A DNA stretch of 64,000 nt, taken from NCBI RefSeq assembly GCF_014284175.1, contig NZ_JACOGA010000005.1, positions 62,001-126,000 of the forward strand. The letters run 5' to 3'. How positions within the stretch are numbered: position 1 is the stretch's first letter; each line of letters opens with the position of its first letter. Positions 1 through 11,917 of this stretch are shown here, one piece after another. The notes under the pieces were generated by a model that saw only the letters and a list, made by a program, of their open reading frames with translations, made no database searches and had not been told where the DNA came from. The stretch is from Affinundibacterium flavidum. GTDB lineage: Bacteria; Pseudomonadota; Gammaproteobacteria; Burkholderiales; Burkholderiaceae_D. The translations under genes and the position numbers were made by a program.

Positions 1-3000
1 ACAATCATTTCACCTTTATTCACAACCTGACCGTCATGCACCAAGACTTGTTTGTCTTTGGTGATCAAGAACTCATGCTTCTCGCCGTCCATGTCAGTGA
101 TTTCGAGACGTTGCTTACCTTTGGTTTCTTTACCAAACGCCACCGTACCAGTCACTTCAGCCAACATACCAGCATCTTTTGGTGAACGAGCTTCGAACAA
201 CTCAGCAACACGTGGGAGACCACCGGTAATATCACGCGTTTTTTGTGATTCAGTTGGGATACGCGCCAACACTTCACCAACGTGAACTTGTTGACCGTCT
301 TTCACTGTAATCAAAGCGCCGACTTGGAAACCGATCGTTACCGCGTGCTCAGTGCCAGAAATTTTCACTTCTTCACCAGCTTCGTTCAACAATTTAACTT
401 GTGGACGCAAGCTCTTACCAGCCGCAGAACCACGACGTTTCGCATCGATAACGACCAGAGTGGACAAGCCTGTTACATCATCAACCTGCTTAGCAACAGT
501 CACGCCTTCTTCGACGTTTTCAAACTTCACCTGACCGGTGTATTCGGTAATGATAGGACGTGTCAATGGATCCCAAGTCGCTAAATCCGTACCGGCTTTG
601 ATCGTCATACCATCTTTAACGATCAAGGTTGCACCGTAAGGGACTTTATGACGTTCACGTTCACGGCCATGATCATCCGTGATCAAGACTTCACCAGAAC
701 GGGAAATCACAATTTGATCGCCTTTACCATTCGTCACGTAACGCATGGTTGCTGTGAAACGGATCGTACCGTTGGATTTTGCTTCAACAGAAGACGCAAT
801 CGCTGCACGAGAAGCCGCACCACCGATGTGGAACGTACGCATCGTCAACTGAGTACCTGGTTCACCAATGGACTGCGCAGCGATAACACCGACTGCTTCA
901 CCAGCATTGACCATCTGACCGCGTCCTAAGTCACGGCCGTAACACATCGCGCACAAACCGTAGCGTGTGTCACATGTCAATGGCGTACGAACTTTGACTT
1001 CATCGATACCCAGTGCTTCGATTTCTTCAACCATGAATTCATCGAGCAAAGTACCCGCTGGCAACAAAGTTTCTTGTGTTTCTGGATTAACGATATCGTT
1101 CGCTGCAACACGACCCAAGATCAAATCACGCAAAGGCACGTTAACTTCACCGCCTTCAACAATCGCTTTCATGGACGCGCCGTTCGCTGTGCCGCAATCG
1201 TCTTCGATCACAACCAGATCTTGCGTAACGTCCACCAGACGACGTGTCAGGTAACCGGAGTTCGCTGTCTTCAACGCCGTATCTGCCAGACCTTTACGTG
1301 CACCGTGAGTGGAAATAAAGTACTGAAGAACGTTCAGACCTTCGCGGAAGTTCGCGGTAATCGGTGTTTCGATAATCGAGCCGTCTGGTTTCGCCATCAG
1401 ACCGCGCATACCAGCTAACTGACGAATCTGGGCTGCAGAACCACGCGCACCGGAATCGGCCATCATGTAAATTGCATTGAAAGATTCTTGCGTACCGACT
1501 GTGCCGTCACGACGTGTAACTGGTTCAACTTTGAGTTGTTCCATCATCGCCTTACCGACTTCATCACCGGTCTTACCCCAAATATCAACAACCTTGTTGT
1601 AACGTTCGCCAGCAGTCACCAAACCGGACGCGTATTGCTGCTCGATTTGTTTAACTTCATGCTCAGCCGCTGCCAACAAGGTGACTTTTTGTGGTGGTAC
1701 CAACATATCGTCGATACAGATAGAAATACCAGCACGCGTCGCCAAACGGAAACCAGACTGCATCAATTGATCAGCAAATACCACCGTTGCGCGCAAGCCG
1801 CACTTACGGAAGGAAGTATCGATCAACTTAGAAATTTCTTTCTTTTTCAAAGGACGATTCAAGACGGAGAATGGCAAGCCTTTAGGCAAGATCTCAGACA
1901 AGATCGCACGACCGACTGTGGTTTCGTAACGTTTGATTGTCTTAACGAATTCACCAGTCGCTTTATCTTTTGGATACTCGGTAATACGTACCGTAATACG
2001 TGTCGCCAATTCCACTTCTTTGTTATCCCAAGCACGGATCGCTTCAGAAACGTCTGGGAACATCATGCCTTCGCCTTTGCCGTTAATGGCTTCGCGCGAT
2101 GCATAGTAGAGACCCAACACGATATCTTGAGAAGGCACAATAGATGGTTCACCATTAGATGGGAACAAAATATTGTTAGAAGCCAGCATCAATGTGCGTG
2201 CTTCCATTTGCGCTTCGATAGACAAAGGAACGTGAACCGCCATTTGGTCACCGTCGAAGTCGGCATTGAATGCCGCGCAGACCAGTGGATGCAATTGGAT
2301 CGCTTTACCTTCAATCAATACTGGCTCAAACGCTTGAATACCTAAACGGTGCAAAGTTGGTGCACGGTTCAACATGATAGGATGTTCGCGAATCACTTCT
2401 TCCAAGATATCCCAAACGACTGGTTCTTGAATCTCAACAAGTTTCTTCGCTGCTTTGATCGTTGTCGCTAAACCCATCAATTCCAATTTATTGAAAATGA
2501 ATGGTTTGAACAATTCCAAAGCCATCAATTTTGGCAAACCGCATTGATGCAATTTCAGTTGTGGACCAACCACGATAACCGAACGACCAGAGTAATCGAC
2601 GCGCTTACCCAACAAGTTTTGACGGAAACGACCGCCCTTACCTTTGATCATTTCTGCCAAAGATTTCAGAGGACGCTTGTTTGCACCTGTCATTGCTTTA
2701 CCGCGACGACCATTGTCTAACAAGGAATCGACTGCTTCTTGCAACATACGCTTTTCATTGCGCGTAATAATTTCCGGAGCGCGCAATTCCATCAGGCGCT
2801 TCAAACGGTTATTACGATTAATAACGCGACGATACAAATCGTTCAAATCGGACGTTGCGAAACGACCACCATCCAAAGGTACCAATGGACGCAATTCCGG
2901 CGGCAACACTGGCAAGACTTCCATGATCATCCAGTCTGGCTTGATGCCAGAACGTTGGAAAGCTTCCAAAACTTTCAAACGCTTGGAATACTTTTTGATC

Positions 3001-3638
3001 TTGGCTTCAGATTTGGATTCTTTGAGTTCAGTACGCAAAGTTTCTGCATCACGGTCGATATCAATCGAGCGCAACAATTCACGGATACCTTCTGCACCCA
3101 TGAATGCGGTGAATTCATCACCATGCTCTTCGTACTTCGCTGCGTAATCGTCTTCAGACATGATCTGGCATTTTTTCAGCGGAGTCATGCCAGGATCGGT
3201 TACAACGTAGGCTTCAAAATACAAAACACGTTCGATATCACGCAAAGTCATATCGAGCACCATACCCAAACGGGATGGCAGAGATTTCAAAAACCAGATG
3301 TGGGCTGTTGGGGAAGCCAATTCAATATGGCCCATGCGTTCACGACGCACTTTTGCCAAGGTCACTTCGACACCGCACTTTTCGCAGATCACACCGCGAT
3401 GTTTCAAACGCTTGTACTTACCGCACAAACATTCGTAATCTTTAATTGGGCCAAAAATCTTCGCGCAGAACAAACCATCACGTTCTGGCTTGAACGTACG
3501 GTAGTTAATTGTTTCTGGCTTTTTTACTTCGCCATAGGACCATGAACGGATTTTTTCTGGAGACGCGAGACCAATTTTGATCGCGTCGAATTGTTCATTG
3601 GGCTGAACTTGCTTGAATAGATCGAGCAGGGCTTTCAT
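1..3638 (-). CDS. rpoC: RNA polymerase subunit beta' (3'-truncated by window edge)
   Basis: RpoC forms the catalytic half of the RNA polymerase core with RpoB. About 1212 codons lie in the window; the C-terminus continues past base 1. The start is ATG at 3636-3638, giving the usual [10 protein letters not shown] beginning. Visible landmarks are the N-terminal zinc site (Cys pairs near residues 70-88), the Mg-binding NADFDGDQM motif at about 2242-2267 (Asp 460, 462 and 464, the same numbering as E. coli) and the second zinc site (CGTANGA, then C..CAMC near residues 814-898). It is the last gene seen of the secE-nusG-rplKAJL-rpoBC cluster, 232 bases downstream of rpoB. Nothing is odd apart from the window truncation. 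Confidence 0.98.
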   Translation of the reverse strand, partial: MKALLDLFKQVQPNEQFDAIKIGLASPEKIRSWSYGEVKKPETINYRTFKPERDGLFCAKIFGPIKDYECLCGKYKRLKHRGVICEKCGVEVTLAKVRRERMGHIELASPTAHIWFLKSLPSRLGMVLDMTLRDIERVLYFEAYVVTDPGMTPLKKCQIMSEDDYAAKYEEHGDEFTAFMGAEGIRELLRSIDIDRDAETLRTELKESKSEAKIKKYSKRLKVLEAFQRSGIKPDWMIMEVLPVLPPELRPLVPLDGGRFATSDLNDLYRRVINRNNRLKRLMELRAPEIITRNEKRMLQEAVDSLLDNGRRGKAMTGANKRPLKSLAEMIKGKGGRFRQNLLGKRVDYSGRSVIVVGPQLKLHQCGLPKLMALELFKPFIFNKLELMGLATTIKAAKKLVEIQEPVVWDILEEVIREHPIMLNRAPTLHRLGIQAFEPVLIEGKAIQLHPLVCAAFNADFDGDQMAVHVPLSIEAQMEARTLMLASNNILFPSNGEPSIVPSQDIVLGLYYASREAINGKGEGMMFPDVSEAIRAWDNKEVELATRITVRITEYPKDKATGEFVKTIKRYETTVGRAILSEILPKGLPFSVLNRPLKKKEISKLIDTSFRKCGLRATVVFADQLMQSGFRLATRAGISICIDDMLVPPQKVTLLAAAEHEVKQIEQQYASGLVTAGERYNKVVDIWGKTGDEVGKAMMEQLKVEPVTRRDGTVGTQESFNAIYMMADSGARGSAAQIRQLAGMRGLMAKPDGSIIETPITANFREGLNVLQYFISTHGARKGLADTALKTANSGYLTRRLVDVTQDLVVIEDDCGTANGASMKAIVEGGEVNVPLRDLILGRVAANDIVNPETQETLLPAGTLLDEFMVEEIEALGIDEVKVRTPLTCDTRYGLCAMCYGRDLGRGQMVNAGEAVGVIAAQSIGEPGTQLTMRTFHIGGAASRAAIASSVEAKSNGTIRFTATMRYVTNGKGDQIVISRSGEVLITDDHGRERERHKVPYGATLIVKDGMTIKAGTDLATWDPLTRPIITEYTGQVKFENVEEGVTVAKQVDDVTGLSTLVVIDAKRRGSAAGKSLRPQVKLLNEAGEEVKISGTEHAVTIGFQVGALITVKDGQQVHVGEVLARIPTESQKTRDITGGLPRVAELFEARSPKDAGMLAEVTGTVAFGKETKGKQRLEITDMDGEKHEFLITKDKQVLVHDGQVVNKGEMI

Positions 3639-3815
3639 GTATTGCACTCCAGTGAAGTGTTGAATCGCTTGTGCTTATGGAAGGCATCAATTCTGTTTTA
3701 GGTTTAACCCTGTTCGCATCAGCGGGAGAGCCTGGTCGATATCTGGTTCGACCCAAGTTCCGCAAAATACCGGGAACAAAAAACACAAAAAATGTTAGTC
3801 CATCTGAATGACCAA

Positions 3816-3836
3816 CGCCCGAAATGAATTCGGGCG
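3816..3836 (-). other. stem-loop in the rpoB-rpoC spacer
   Basis: An 8-bp perfect inverted repeat (CGCCCGAA / TTCGGGCG, loop ATGAA) lies 35 bases beyond the rpoB stop codon. It has no T-tract on the transcript strand, so a full terminator is unlikely. It could be an mRNA processing or stability structure between rpoB and rpoC. The rest of the 232-base spacer has weaker inverted repeats (for example GTCGA/TCGAC near 3734-3751) and no credible gene. Confidence 0.45.
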
Positions 3837-3870
3837 AAGGTTTGCTACCAATTTACTAATTTAAATCTGA

Positions 3871-6800
3871 TCAATTACGCTCGAGATCGATATCGATACC
3901 CAAAGAACGGATCTCTTTAACGAGAACGTTAAAGGACTCTGGCATACCAGCGTCGATCACGTGATCACCCTTAACGAGATTTTCGTACACTTTAGTACGG
4001 CCATTCACGTCATCGGACTTCACGGTCAACATCTCTTGCAAGACATAAGACGCGCCGTACGCTTCGAGTGCCCACACCTCCATCTCACCGAAACGCTGAC
4101 CACCAAATTGCGCTTTACCGCCCAATGGTTGCTGAGTAACGAGAGAGTAAGGACCAGTCGAACGTGCATGCATCTTGTCATCGACCAAATGGTGCAATTT
4201 CAAGACGTGCATGTAACCGACTGTGACATTACGTTCGAAAGCTTCACCAGTACGACCATCATACAAAGTCACTTGGTTCTTCGAAGGCGTCATACCCAAT
4301 TGTTTCGCGATAGGATCTGGATAAGCCAAATCCAACATACGACGAATTTCGGATTCATGCGCACCGTCAAACACTGGCGTTGCGAATGGCACACCTTTTT
4401 TCAAGTTGGAAGTCAATTCCATGATTTCATGATCAGACAAACCATCGATGTCTTCAGACTTACCAGACTCGTTGTAGATTTGTTTCAAGAAACCACGTAA
4501 CTCTTCAATTTTTGCTTGTGCCTTCAACATTTCGTCGATACGCAAGCCCAGACCTTTAGCAGCCCAGCCTAAATGAACTTCCAGAACCTGTCCCACGTTC
4601 ATCCGTGATGGAACACCCAATGGGTTCAACACGATATCTGCTGGTGTACCGTCAGCCATGTAAGGCATATCTTCAACCGGAACAATGCGTGAAACCACAC
4701 CCTTGTTACCGTGACGACCCGCCATCTTGTCACCTGGTTGCAAGCGACGTTTAACAGCCAAGTAAACCTTGACCATTTTTTGTACGCCTGGTGGCAACTC
4801 ATCGCCTTGTGTCAATTTCGTACGTTTTTCTTCAAACGCTAAATCAAACTGATGACGTTTTTCGGCGATAGAATCTTTGATCGCTTCGATAGCACGCGCA
4901 GCATCTTCATCGGCAGGGCGAATATCGAACCAGTGGTACTTATCAACTTCCGCCAAGTATTCTTTCGTAATCTTGCTGCCTTTAGCCAATTTATTTGGGC
5001 CGCCGTTAGCAACTTTACCGTTCAACATACGTTCCAAACGTTCAAACGCATCGCCTTCAACAATACGTAACTGATCGTTCAAATCGAGGCGATAGCGCTT
5101 CAATTCATCATCAATAATTTGTTGTGCACGTTTGTCACGTTGGATGCCTTCACGTGTGAAGACTTGAACGTCAATAACCGTACCAACCATGCCAGAAGGC
5201 ACGCGCAGAGAAGTATCTTTAACGTCAGACGCTTTCTCACCGAAGATCGCACGCAAGAGTTTTTCTTCTGGTGTCAATTGTGTTTCGCCTTTTGGCGTCA
5301 CTTTACCGACCAATGTATCGCCAGCAGTTACTTCTGCACCGATGTAGACAATACCGGATTCGTCCAGACGCGCTAATTGATTTTCAGCGAGGTTAGAGAT
5401 ATCACGTGTGATTTCTTCCGCACCCAACTTCGTGTCACGTGCTACCGCAGACAATTCTTCGATATGAATAGAAGTATAGCGATCATCTGCTACTACTTTT
5501 TCGGAAATCAAAATCGAATCTTCGAAGTTATAACCATTCCATGGCATAAACGCGATCAACATATTTTGACCGAGCGCCAATTCACCTAAATCGGTAGAAG
5601 CGCCATCAGCCAAAACGTCACCCTTCGCCACGATATCGCCAACTTTGACGATAGGACGTTGGTTGATGTTCGTGTTTTGGTTAGAACGTGTGTACTTGAT
5701 CAGGTTGTAGATGTCTACACCGACTTCACCCGCTTGCGCTTCCGCGTCATTGACACGAATAACGATACGACCCGCATCGATATAGTCAACCTTACCGCCA
5801 CGCAGAGCTTGAACGGTTGTACCAGAGTCGACCGCCACTGTGCGCTCGATACCTGTACCAACCAAAGCTTTTTCTGGACGCAAGCAAGGTACAGCTTGAC
5901 GTTGCATGTTGGCACCCATCAACGCACGGTTCGCATCATCGTGTTCCAAGAACGGAATCAAAGACGCCGCAACAGAAACAACCTGACCGGTCGCAACGTC
6001 CATGTATTGGACGCGCTCTGGAGAGACCAAAATCGTTTCGCCAGCTTGACGAGAAGAAACCAATTCATCGCTCAACATACCTGCCGCATCGATCGTCGCA
6101 TTCGCCTGAGCGATGATGTAACGACCTTCTTCAATCGCGGACAAATAATCGATTTGATTCGTGATCTTGCCTTCGATTACTTTACGATATGGGGTTTCCA
6201 AGAAACCGTATTCGTTCAAACGTGCGTACAAAGCCAAAGAGTTGATCAAACCAATGTTTGGTCCCTCTGGTGTTTCAATCGGACATACACGGCCATAGTG
6301 AGTTGGATGAACGTCACGTACTTCAAAGCCAGCACGTTCACGTGTCAAACCACCAGGTCCCAGAGCAGAAATACGACGCTTATGCGTGATCTCGGACAAT
6401 GGGTTCGTTTGATCCATAAACTGAGACAATTGTGAAGAACCGAAGAACTCACGGATCGCTGCAGAGATAGGCTTAGAGTTAATCAAATCGTGCGGCATTA
6501 AATTATCTGCCTCAGCTTGACCTAAACGCTCTTTCACTGCACGTTCAACACGCACCAAACCAGCACGGAATTGATTCTCAGCCAATTCACCGACGCAACG
6601 CACGCGGCGATTACCCAAGTGATCGATATCATCAACTTCGCCGCGACCATTGCGCAACTCAACCAAAATCTTAATCACGGCCAAAACGTCGTCATCTGAC
6701 AATGTCATCGCGCCAGTCAACTCATCACGACCAATGCGGCGATTGAATTTCATACGACCAACTGCGGACAAATCGTAACGGTCTTCGTTATAGAACAAAC

Positions 6801-7977
6801 CGTTGAACAAAGCTTCCACGGAGTCTTCAGTTGGCGGTTCGCCAGGACGCATCATGCGGTAGATCGCCACACGCGCAGCCATTTGATCCGCAGTATCATC
6901 AGCACGCAAGGTCTGAGAAATGTATGCACCCTGATCGAGATCATTGGTGTACAAAGTTTGAATATCGTTGACTTTTGCGTCACGCAATTTCGCCAACAAT
7001 TCTTCTGTCAACTCATCGTTCGCATTCGCGACGACTTCGCCAGTGTCCGCATCAACGATATTCTTCGCCAATACACGACCTAACAAATAGTCTTCAGGCA
7101 CTGAAATCATCTTGATGCCAGCCGATTCAATTTCACGCACATGCTTGGAATTGATACGCTTATCTTTCGCAACGATCAATTTGCCGGCTTTATCAGCGAT
7201 ATCGAAACGGGCAACTTCACCGCGCAAACGCTCGGAAACAAATTCCATTTCCGCGCCATCACTGTGCAGACTGAAATTATCAAAAACGAAGAAATTCGCA
7301 AGAATTTGCTCGTTGGTCATGCCGATAGCGCGCAACAAGATAGTGACAGGCATCTTACGACGACGGTCAATACGGAAGAACAGAATATCTTTAGGATCGA
7401 ATTCGAAATCCAACCATGAACCACGGTAAGGAATAATCCGCGCTGAGAACAGCAATTTACCGGAAGAATGTGTTTTGCCACGGTCATGTTCAAAGAACAC
7501 ACCAGGAGAGCGGTGCAACTGAGAAACGATAACGCGCTCAGTACCGTTAATCACAAAAGAACCCGTGTTGGTCATGAGTGGCAATTCACCCATGTACACT
7601 TCTTGCTCTTTCATTTCTTTAACGACTGGCTTAGTTGGAGATTCTTTATCCAGAATCACCAAACGTACTTTGGCACGCAAAGGAGAGGCAAATGTCAAAC
7701 CGCGCAATTGACATTCCTTGACGTCAAAGGCTGGATCGCCTAAAACGTAGGATAGAAATTCTAAACGAGCGAACCCATTGTGCGACACGATCGGGAAAAT
7801 GGACGTGAAGGCTGACTGCAAGCCCTCGTTTTTACGCGTCGACGGTGCTTTGTCGGCTTGTAAAAAGCCCAAATATGACTCGAGCTGGGTCGCCAGCAGG
7901 AACGGAACGTTGTGGACGTTAGCGCGTTTCGCAAAAGATTTACGAATGCGCTTCTTCTCAGTAAATGAGTAGTGCAT
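3871..7977 (-). CDS. rpoB: RNA polymerase subunit beta
   Basis: RpoB is the second large core subunit; it holds the rifampicin pocket and forms the active-site cleft with RpoC. The 1368-residue protein is full length for betaproteobacteria. The rifampicin cluster ([20 protein letters not shown]) is the wild-type sequence, and the C-terminus ends in the conserved [12 protein letters not shown] chose ATG at 7975-7977 ([10 protein letters not shown]), which has GGAG five bases upstream. A GTG two codons earlier would leave no space for that ribosome-binding site. It follows rplL after a 261-base spacer containing a strong hairpin and precedes rpoC. Confidence 0.98.
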   Translation of the reverse strand: MHYSFTEKKRIRKSFAKRANVHNVPFLLATQLESYLGFLQADKAPSTRKNEGLQSAFTSIFPIVSHNGFARLEFLSYVLGDPAFDVKECQLRGLTFASPLRAKVRLVILDKESPTKPVVKEMKEQEVYMGELPLMTNTGSFVINGTERVIVSQLHRSPGVFFEHDRGKTHSSGKLLFSARIIPYRGSWLDFEFDPKDILFFRIDRRRKMPVTILLRAIGMTNEQILANFFVFDNFSLHSDGAEMEFVSERLRGEVARFDIADKAGKLIVAKDKRINSKHVREIESAGIKMISVPEDYLLGRVLAKNIVDADTGEVVANANDELTEELLAKLRDAKVNDIQTLYTNDLDQGAYISQTLRADDTADQMAARVAIYRMMRPGEPPTEDSVEALFNGLFYNEDRYDLSAVGRMKFNRRIGRDELTGAMTLSDDDVLAVIKILVELRNGRGEVDDIDHLGNRRVRCVGELAENQFRAGLVRVERAVKERLGQAEADNLMPHDLINSKPISAAIREFFGSSQLSQFMDQTNPLSEITHKRRISALGPGGLTRERAGFEVRDVHPTHYGRVCPIETPEGPNIGLINSLALYARLNEYGFLETPYRKVIEGKITNQIDYLSAIEEGRYIIAQANATIDAAGMLSDELVSSRQAGETILVSPERVQYMDVATGQVVSVAASLIPFLEHDDANRALMGANMQRQAVPCLRPEKALVGTGIERTVAVDSGTTVQALRGGKVDYIDAGRIVIRVNDAEAQAGEVGVDIYNLIKYTRSNQNTNINQRPIVKVGDIVAKGDVLADGASTDLGELALGQNMLIAFMPWNGYNFEDSILISEKVVADDRYTSIHIEELSAVARDTKLGAEEITRDISNLAENQLARLDESGIVYIGAEVTAGDTLVGKVTPKGETQLTPEEKLLRAIFGEKASDVKDTSLRVPSGMVGTVIDVQVFTREGIQRDKRAQQIIDDELKRYRLDLNDQLRIVEGDAFERLERMLNGKVANGGPNKLAKGSKITKEYLAEVDKYHWFDIRPADEDAARAIEAIKDSIAEKRHQFDLAFEEKRTKLTQGDELPPGVQKMVKVYLAVKRRLQPGDKMAGRHGNKGVVSRIVPVEDMPYMADGTPADIVLNPLGVPSRMNVGQVLEVHLGWAAKGLGLRIDEMLKAQAKIEELRGFLKQIYNESGKSEDIDGLSDHEIMELTSNLKKGVPFATPVFDGAHESEIRRMLDLAYPDPIAKQLGMTPSKNQVTLYDGRTGEAFERNVTVGYMHVLKLHHLVDDKMHARSTGPYSLVTQQPLGGKAQFGGQRFGEMEVWALEAYGASYVLQEMLTVKSDDVNGRTKVYENLVKGDHVIDAGMPESFNVLVKEIRSLGIDIDLERN

Positions 7978-8160
7978 GGACACTCCGTGAGTGGCAAGGA
8001 AGGATGGAGAATTCAGATTTCAAAACTTTTTTCCAGGTAAATGACACTACAAGAAAAACCATCAAGAAACCTCAAGTCTCAGCCCTCACCTTATGAGATT
8101 CGGCTTAGGAAATTTCAAACAACTTACAAATAATTCTGCCGTGAGAACGACAGAGAAGCC

Positions 8161-8198
8161 AAAGAGGAACCTTCTCTTGCAAGAAGATTCCTTTCTTT
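8161..8198 (-). other. strong stem-loop in the rplL-rpoB spacer
   Basis: Inverted repeats AGGAA/TTCCT (8165-8169, 8188-8192) and CTTCT/AGAAG (8171-8175, 8182-8186), extended by AAAG/CTTT, form an extended hairpin with a 6-base loop. It lies 41 bases after the rplL stop codon. In enterobacteria this spacer holds an attenuator and an RNase III site that set the ribosomal-protein to polymerase ratio. A similar role here is inference from position and shape. Confidence 0.55.
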
Positions 8199-8238
8199 GA
8201 CTCAGGCAAACTCGAAAGTCCGCCAGTATAGCACGGAA

Positions 8239-8610
8239 TTACTTAACGTCAACTTTCGCGCCAGCTTCTTCCAATTTCTTCTTAGCAGCGTCAGCATCTG
8301 CTTTAGAAACAGCTTCTTTAACTGCTTTTGGTGCGCCATCAACTAAGTCTTTAGCTTCTTTCAAGCCCAAACCAGTGATTTCACGAACTGCTTTAATTAC
8401 GCCAACTTTGTTCGCGCCAACTTCAGCCAGAATTACGTTGAATTCTGTTTGCTCTTCAACAGCGGCAGCAGCAGCACCAGCAGCTGGACCAGCTGACATT
8501 GCAGCAGCGGAAACGCCAAATTTTTCTTCGAATGCTTTGACCAAGTCGTTCAAGTCCATTACGGACATCGCGCCTACGGCTTCCAGGATATCGTCTTTGC
8601 TAATTGCCAT
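8239..8610 (-). CDS. rplL: 50S ribosomal protein L7/L12
   Basis: This is the stalk protein that recruits translational GTPases to the ribosome. It has 123 residues, as usual: an N-terminal dimerisation region, an Ala/Gly-rich hinge ([15 protein letters not shown], about residues 37-51) and the C-terminal domain with [21 protein letters not shown] start at ATG 8608-8610 ([10 protein letters not shown]), with GGAG seven bases upstream. An in-frame TTG four codons earlier is rejected. It lies about 50 bases after rplJ; the two normally form one L10(L12)4 complex and are controlled together. Confidence 0.97.
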   Translation of the reverse strand: MAISKDDILEAVGAMSVMDLNDLVKAFEEKFGVSAAAMSAGPAAGAAAAAVEEQTEFNVILAEVGANKVGVIKAVREITGLGLKEAKDLVDGAPKAVKEAVSKADADAAKKKLEEAGAKVDVK

Positions 8611-8660
8611 TTGAAACTCCAATTTATAAATTACTATGATTCGGTATTTGACGAAAAATC

Positions 8661-9197
8661 TTATTCAGCTGCTGCTTCGGCAACTTCTGCTGCCGGCGCT
8701 GCTGGTGAACCAGATTCTTGTTTTGCTGCGAGTGCTGCCAAAGCACGTGCGAATGCTGATACAGGAGCCTGCATCATACCCAACACTTGCGCCAACAATA
8801 CTTCACGAGCAGGAATGCTTGCCAACGCAACAACACCAGCTTTATCCAAGGATTTACCAGCGTAGTTACCAGCCTTGACGACTAACTTGTCATTGCTTTT
8901 TGCAAAGTCATTAACGACTTTAGCAGCAGCAACAGCATCTTCCGAGATCGCATAGATCAACGGACCTGTCATTTCGTCAGCGAGGCTTGCAAATGCAGTT
9001 CCCTCAACAGCGCGACGAGCGAGTGTGTTTTTCAACACGCGCATGTATACGCCTTGAGCACGTGCGCTAGCACGCAATTGCGTCAAATGACCGACCTGTA
9101 TGCCACGGTATTCGGCTACGACGATAGTCTGTGCAGTTGCTACTTTTGCAGAGACTTCAGCGACAACAGCCTTTTTGTCATTCAGATTGAGACTCAC
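8661..9197 (-). CDS. rplJ: 50S ribosomal protein L10 (GTG start)
   Basis: L10 anchors the L7/L12 dimers to 23S rRNA and is the translational repressor of its own operon in characterised bacteria. The 178-residue protein begins [16 protein letters not shown] when started at GTG 9195-9197, matching the family. GGAGG stands about six bases upstream. A TTG two codons earlier falls inside the ribosome-binding site spacer and is rejected. The C-terminus is Ala/Glu rich, as expected for the L12-binding helix. The 300-base leader ahead of it carries an L10-leader-like stem. Confidence 0.96.
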   Translation of the reverse strand: MSLNLNDKKAVVAEVSAKVATAQTIVVAEYRGIQVGHLTQLRASARAQGVYMRVLKNTLARRAVEGTAFASLADEMTGPLIYAISEDAVAAAKVVNDFAKSNDKLVVKAGNYAGKSLDKAGVVALASIPAREVLLAQVLGMMQAPVSAFARALAALAAKQESGSPAAPAAEVAEAAAE

Positions 9198-9339
9198 GGT
9201 CAACCTCCATTAATGATATTCAGTCTGCACACCGGAATGATGCACGTCCCTCATATCGTTTCGAACACGGCGTCCGAAGTTAGGAGTTTCACTGGATTAC
9301 CAGTAGTCACTACAAAACTTGCTCGGGTACACCATCTGC

Positions 9340-9484
9340 GTTGGGCATCAAGAATCACTTCTCAACAATTAACTTTCTAAACGAATTTAAAAAGCCCAAC
9401 GGTCTTTGACACTCTGTTTGTTACTACCTAAGCAATAGCAAACAGCCCAAAGATGCGCCATTCACCTAAACGAAAGATGAATGG
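9340..9484 (-). promoter_or_regulatory. probable L10 autoregulatory leader of rplJL
   Basis: Between rplA and rplJ there is a two-part stem: TCTTTG/CAAAGA (9403-9408, 9448-9453) and CTGTTTG/CAAACAG (9414-9420, 9439-9445), separated by an asymmetric internal loop (5 against 2 bases). A second hairpin, CCATTCA/TGAATGG (9458-9464, 9478-9484), precedes it on the transcript. A long-range complement, GTTGGGC/GCCCAAC (9340-9346, 9394-9400), follows it. L10 leaders are known to have an interrupted stem that binds the L10(L12)4 complex. The assignment rests on position and shape, not on a covariance search. Confidence 0.6.
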
Positions 9485-9497
9485 ACTTGATTCTTAA

Positions 9498-10193
9498 TTA
9501 AGCAGACAAATTGATGTGATCTACGCGCACACCTGCACCCATAGTGGATGAGATGGAGATTTTACGCAGATAAACACCTTTGCTTGTTGCTGGCTTAGCT
9601 TTGTTCAATGCTTCGATCAAGGCCAACAAGTTCGATTTCAAATCGCCATCAGCGAAAGATTTACGACCAATTGTTGTGTGGATAATACCTGCCTTGTCAG
9701 TACGGTATTGAACTTGACCCGCTTTAGCATTTTTAACTGCTGTTGCGACGTCAGGAGTTACAGTACCAACTTTCGGATTTGGCATCAAACCACGTGGACC
9801 CAAAACTTGACCCAAAGTACCAACGATACGCATTGTGTCTGGAGATGCGATCACGATATCAAATGGCATATCGCCAGATTTGATACGTTCAGCCAAATCT
9901 TCCATACCAACGATATCTGCACCAGCTGCTTTAGCTTCTTCAGCTTTAGCGCCTTGTGCGAATACCGCTACGCGTACTGTTTTACCTGTACCCGCTGGCA
10001 ATACAACCGCACCACGGACTACTTGGTCAGATTTCTTAGGGTCAACACCGAGTTGAACAGAAACGTCGATAGATTCGTTGAATTTTGCAGTTGCGCATTC
10101 TTTGATCAACGCGATAGCGTTATCGAATGGGTAAACTTTCAAACGATCTACTTTAGTTTTCAGCAATTTTGCTTTTTTAGATAACTTAGCCAT
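9498..10193 (-). CDS. rplA: 50S ribosomal protein L1
   Basis: L1 forms the mobile L1 stalk at the ribosomal E site and represses the rplKA mRNA in characterised bacteria. The protein has 231 residues, typical for the family. It includes the conserved [21 protein letters not shown] region and [12 protein letters not shown]. Its ATG (10191-10193) overlaps the last base of the rplK stop codon (TAATG), indicating translational coupling. Confidence 0.97.
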   Translation of the reverse strand: MAKLSKKAKLLKTKVDRLKVYPFDNAIALIKECATAKFNESIDVSVQLGVDPKKSDQVVRGAVVLPAGTGKTVRVAVFAQGAKAEEAKAAGADIVGMEDLAERIKSGDMPFDIVIASPDTMRIVGTLGQVLGPRGLMPNPKVGTVTPDVATAVKNAKAGQVQYRTDKAGIIHTTIGRKSFADGDLKSNLLALIEALNKAKPATSKGVYLRKISISSTMGAGVRVDHINLSA

Positions 10194-10624
10194 TACAGAC
10201 CCTCCACCGTGATGCCCATGGAACGAGCAGAACCTGCGATTGTACGCACGGCTGCTTCCATATCAGCTGCAGTCAAATCTTTTTGTTTAACTGTTGCGAT
10301 TTCCTCTGCTTGCGCACGAGTGATTTTGCCAACTTTGTCAGTATGCGGCTTAGCAGAGCCTTTAGTAATGCCAGCTGCTTTTTTGATCATGTAAGTTGCT
10401 GGAGGCGTCTTCATCACGAATGTGAAAGATTTATCAGCAAATGCGGTGATCACAACTGGAATTGGCATACCTGGTTCCATACCTTGAGTCTGCGCATTAA
10501 ATGCCTTGCAGAATTCCATGATATTCAAACCACGTTGACCCAATGCAGGACCGATTGGTGGGGATGGATTTGCTTTACCAGCTGGAACTTGCAGCTTGAT
10601 AAAACCAATAATTTTCTTTGCCAT
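10193..10624 (-). CDS. rplK: 50S ribosomal protein L11
   Basis: L11 binds the GTPase-associated centre of 23S rRNA and is needed for RelA stimulation. The protein has 143 residues. It contains the N-terminal proline-rich switch ([20 protein letters not shown]) and the C-terminal RNA-binding domain ending [12 protein letters not shown] start at ATG 10622-10624 ([11 protein letters not shown]), with AGGAG a few bases upstream. Upstream in-frame codons exist but do not resemble the family. One base overlaps rplA. Confidence 0.97.
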   Translation of the reverse strand: MAKKIIGFIKLQVPAGKANPSPPIGPALGQRGLNIMEFCKAFNAQTQGMEPGMPIPVVITAFADKSFTFVMKTPPATYMIKKAAGITKGSAKPHTDKVGKITRAQAEEIATVKQKDLTAADMEAAVRTIAGSARSMGITVEGL

Positions 10625-10746
10625 GATGGCTCCTTCTATGGTTGAGTGGTAGCGCCTTTTGATCAGATGACCAACCAACAGGCTCCTCGCTTTTTTCACT
10701 AGCTTCGCATTTCTGCACGGTGCCAGCCCCGCTTACTACATTACTT

Positions 10747-11352
10747 TTATACTTTTTCGACTTGGGCAAATTCCAAATCAACTGGTGTTGCGCGACCGAA
10801 AATCGTCACATTCACACGCACTTTTGACTTAGCGTAATTGACCTCTTCGACATTGCCGTTGAAATCTGTAAATGGACCTTCTTTAATCCGCACAACTTCA
10901 CCAACTTCGTACAATACTTTTGGTCTTGGTTTCTCAACACCATCCTGCACTTGCTGCAGAACCTTCTCAATTTCGTGACGAGGAATTGGTGCAGGCTTAT
11001 TTGATTTACCACCAATAAAACCAGTAACCTTGCTCGTATTTTTTACCAAATGCCAAGTATCATCAGTCATTTCCATTTCAACGAACACATAGCTCGGAAA
11101 TAAACGACGTTCAGTGACACTTTTCTTACCATTCTTAACTTCAATCACTTCTTCGGTTGGAACCAGAATCTGTCCAAACATATCTTGCATTTCAGCGCGC
11201 TCAATACGCTCCACCAATGCTCGTTGAACACTCTTCTCCATACCAGAATAGGCATGCACGGCATACCATTTCTTTGCACTCTTAGGAATGGAAACACCAG
11301 AGTCTTGCTCTGGCGCGCCATCCACATTTTTATCTGAGGTTTGTTCGCTCAT
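10747..11352 (-). CDS. nusG: transcription termination/antitermination factor NusG
   Basis: NusG binds RNA polymerase and couples it to Rho or to ribosomal protein S10. The 201-residue protein has a roughly 27-residue N-terminal extension, then the NGN domain ([18 protein letters not shown]) and a C-terminal KOW domain ([21 protein letters not shown]). The ATG (11350-11352) overlaps the secE stop codon by one base (TAATG), so the two genes are probably translationally coupled. It lies 122 bases before rplK. Confidence 0.97.
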   Translation of the reverse strand: MSEQTSDKNVDGAPEQDSGVSIPKSAKKWYAVHAYSGMEKSVQRALVERIERAEMQDMFGQILVPTEEVIEVKNGKKSVTERRLFPSYVFVEMEMTDDTWHLVKNTSKVTGFIGGKSNKPAPIPRHEIEKVLQQVQDGVEKPRPKVLYEVGEVVRIKEGPFTDFNGNVEEVNYAKSKVRVNVTIFGRATPVDLEFAQVEKV

Positions 11353-11732
11353 TATTTAAGCCCAAGAATTACGTTCATAATCAAATATTCAAGAACTTTA
11401 TCAGTCGTAAACAAGAAGATTGACATAATCAATACAAATCCGAATACCACTGCAGTCATTTGCCCCGCCTCTTTACGAGTAGGCCAGACCACTTTCTTAG
11501 CTTCACGAATCGATTCTTTAGCAAACGACACTAACTCACGACCAGTCTCAGAAATAAAGACCAATACCAGAGCTAATGCCAAGCCACCAAATAAAGCACC
11601 CAAACGCACATATTTCGCTTGACCAGCGAGAACATAAAACGCAACAACACCAGCAACAGCAGCAATTACCGCCAAAATGATTTTATATTTATCATTGGAG
11701 GTACTGACAGTTTGAACGGTTTGGTTAGACAT
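11352..11732 (-). CDS. secE: preprotein translocase subunit SecE
   Basis: SecE clamps the SecY channel in the inner membrane. The protein has 126 residues and three hydrophobic segments (about residues 15-35, 40-60 and 90-118), like the three-helix E. coli form. The conserved amphipathic cytoplasmic stretch ([16 protein letters not shown]) precedes the last helix. It sits between tRNA-Trp and nusG and is coupled to nusG by a TAATG overlap. Confidence 0.96.
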   Translation of the reverse strand: MSNQTVQTVSTSNDKYKIILAVIAAVAGVVAFYVLAGQAKYVRLGALFGGLALALVLVFISETGRELVSFAKESIREAKKVVWPTRKEAGQMTAVVFGFVLIMSIFLFTTDKVLEYLIMNVILGLK

Positions 11733-11769
11733 GCTGATTTTTACTTTCGATGCCTTTTGGCCTTGATGG

Positions 11770-11845
11770 TGGCAGGGGCGGTAAGGATCGAACTTACGAC
11801 CTTCGGTTTTGGAGACCGACGCTCTGCCAGTTGAGCTACACCCCT
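11770..11845 (-). tRNA. tRNA-Trp (CCA anticodon)
   Basis: The 76-base cloverleaf on the minus strand has acceptor stem AGGGGTG/CGCCCCT, D-arm GCTCAACTGGCAGAGC, anticodon loop CTCCAAA (anticodon CCA), T-arm GTAAGTTCGATCCTTAC and an encoded 3' CCA. It lies between tuf and secE, the usual place in betaproteobacteria. Confidence 0.97.
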
Positions 11846-11917
11846 ACAGCTTTGACAAATGAGGGATAGCAACTTTTTCAAGCTACTACCCAACTCATTT
11901 TTACTACTTAAAACAAA

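Noticed and set aside
1488..2345. 285-codon plus-strand open frame opposite rpoC, and other long frames opposite rpoB and tuf
   Set aside because: They are antisense shadows of strongly conserved genes, with no ribosome-binding site and no recognisable family; composition is Arg/Thr/Asn-rich as expected for reversed codons.
7981..7983. GTG as rpoB start, two codons upstream of ATG
   Set aside because: It overlaps the GGAG ribosome-binding site; the ATG at 7975-7977 has correct spacing and matches the family N-terminus.
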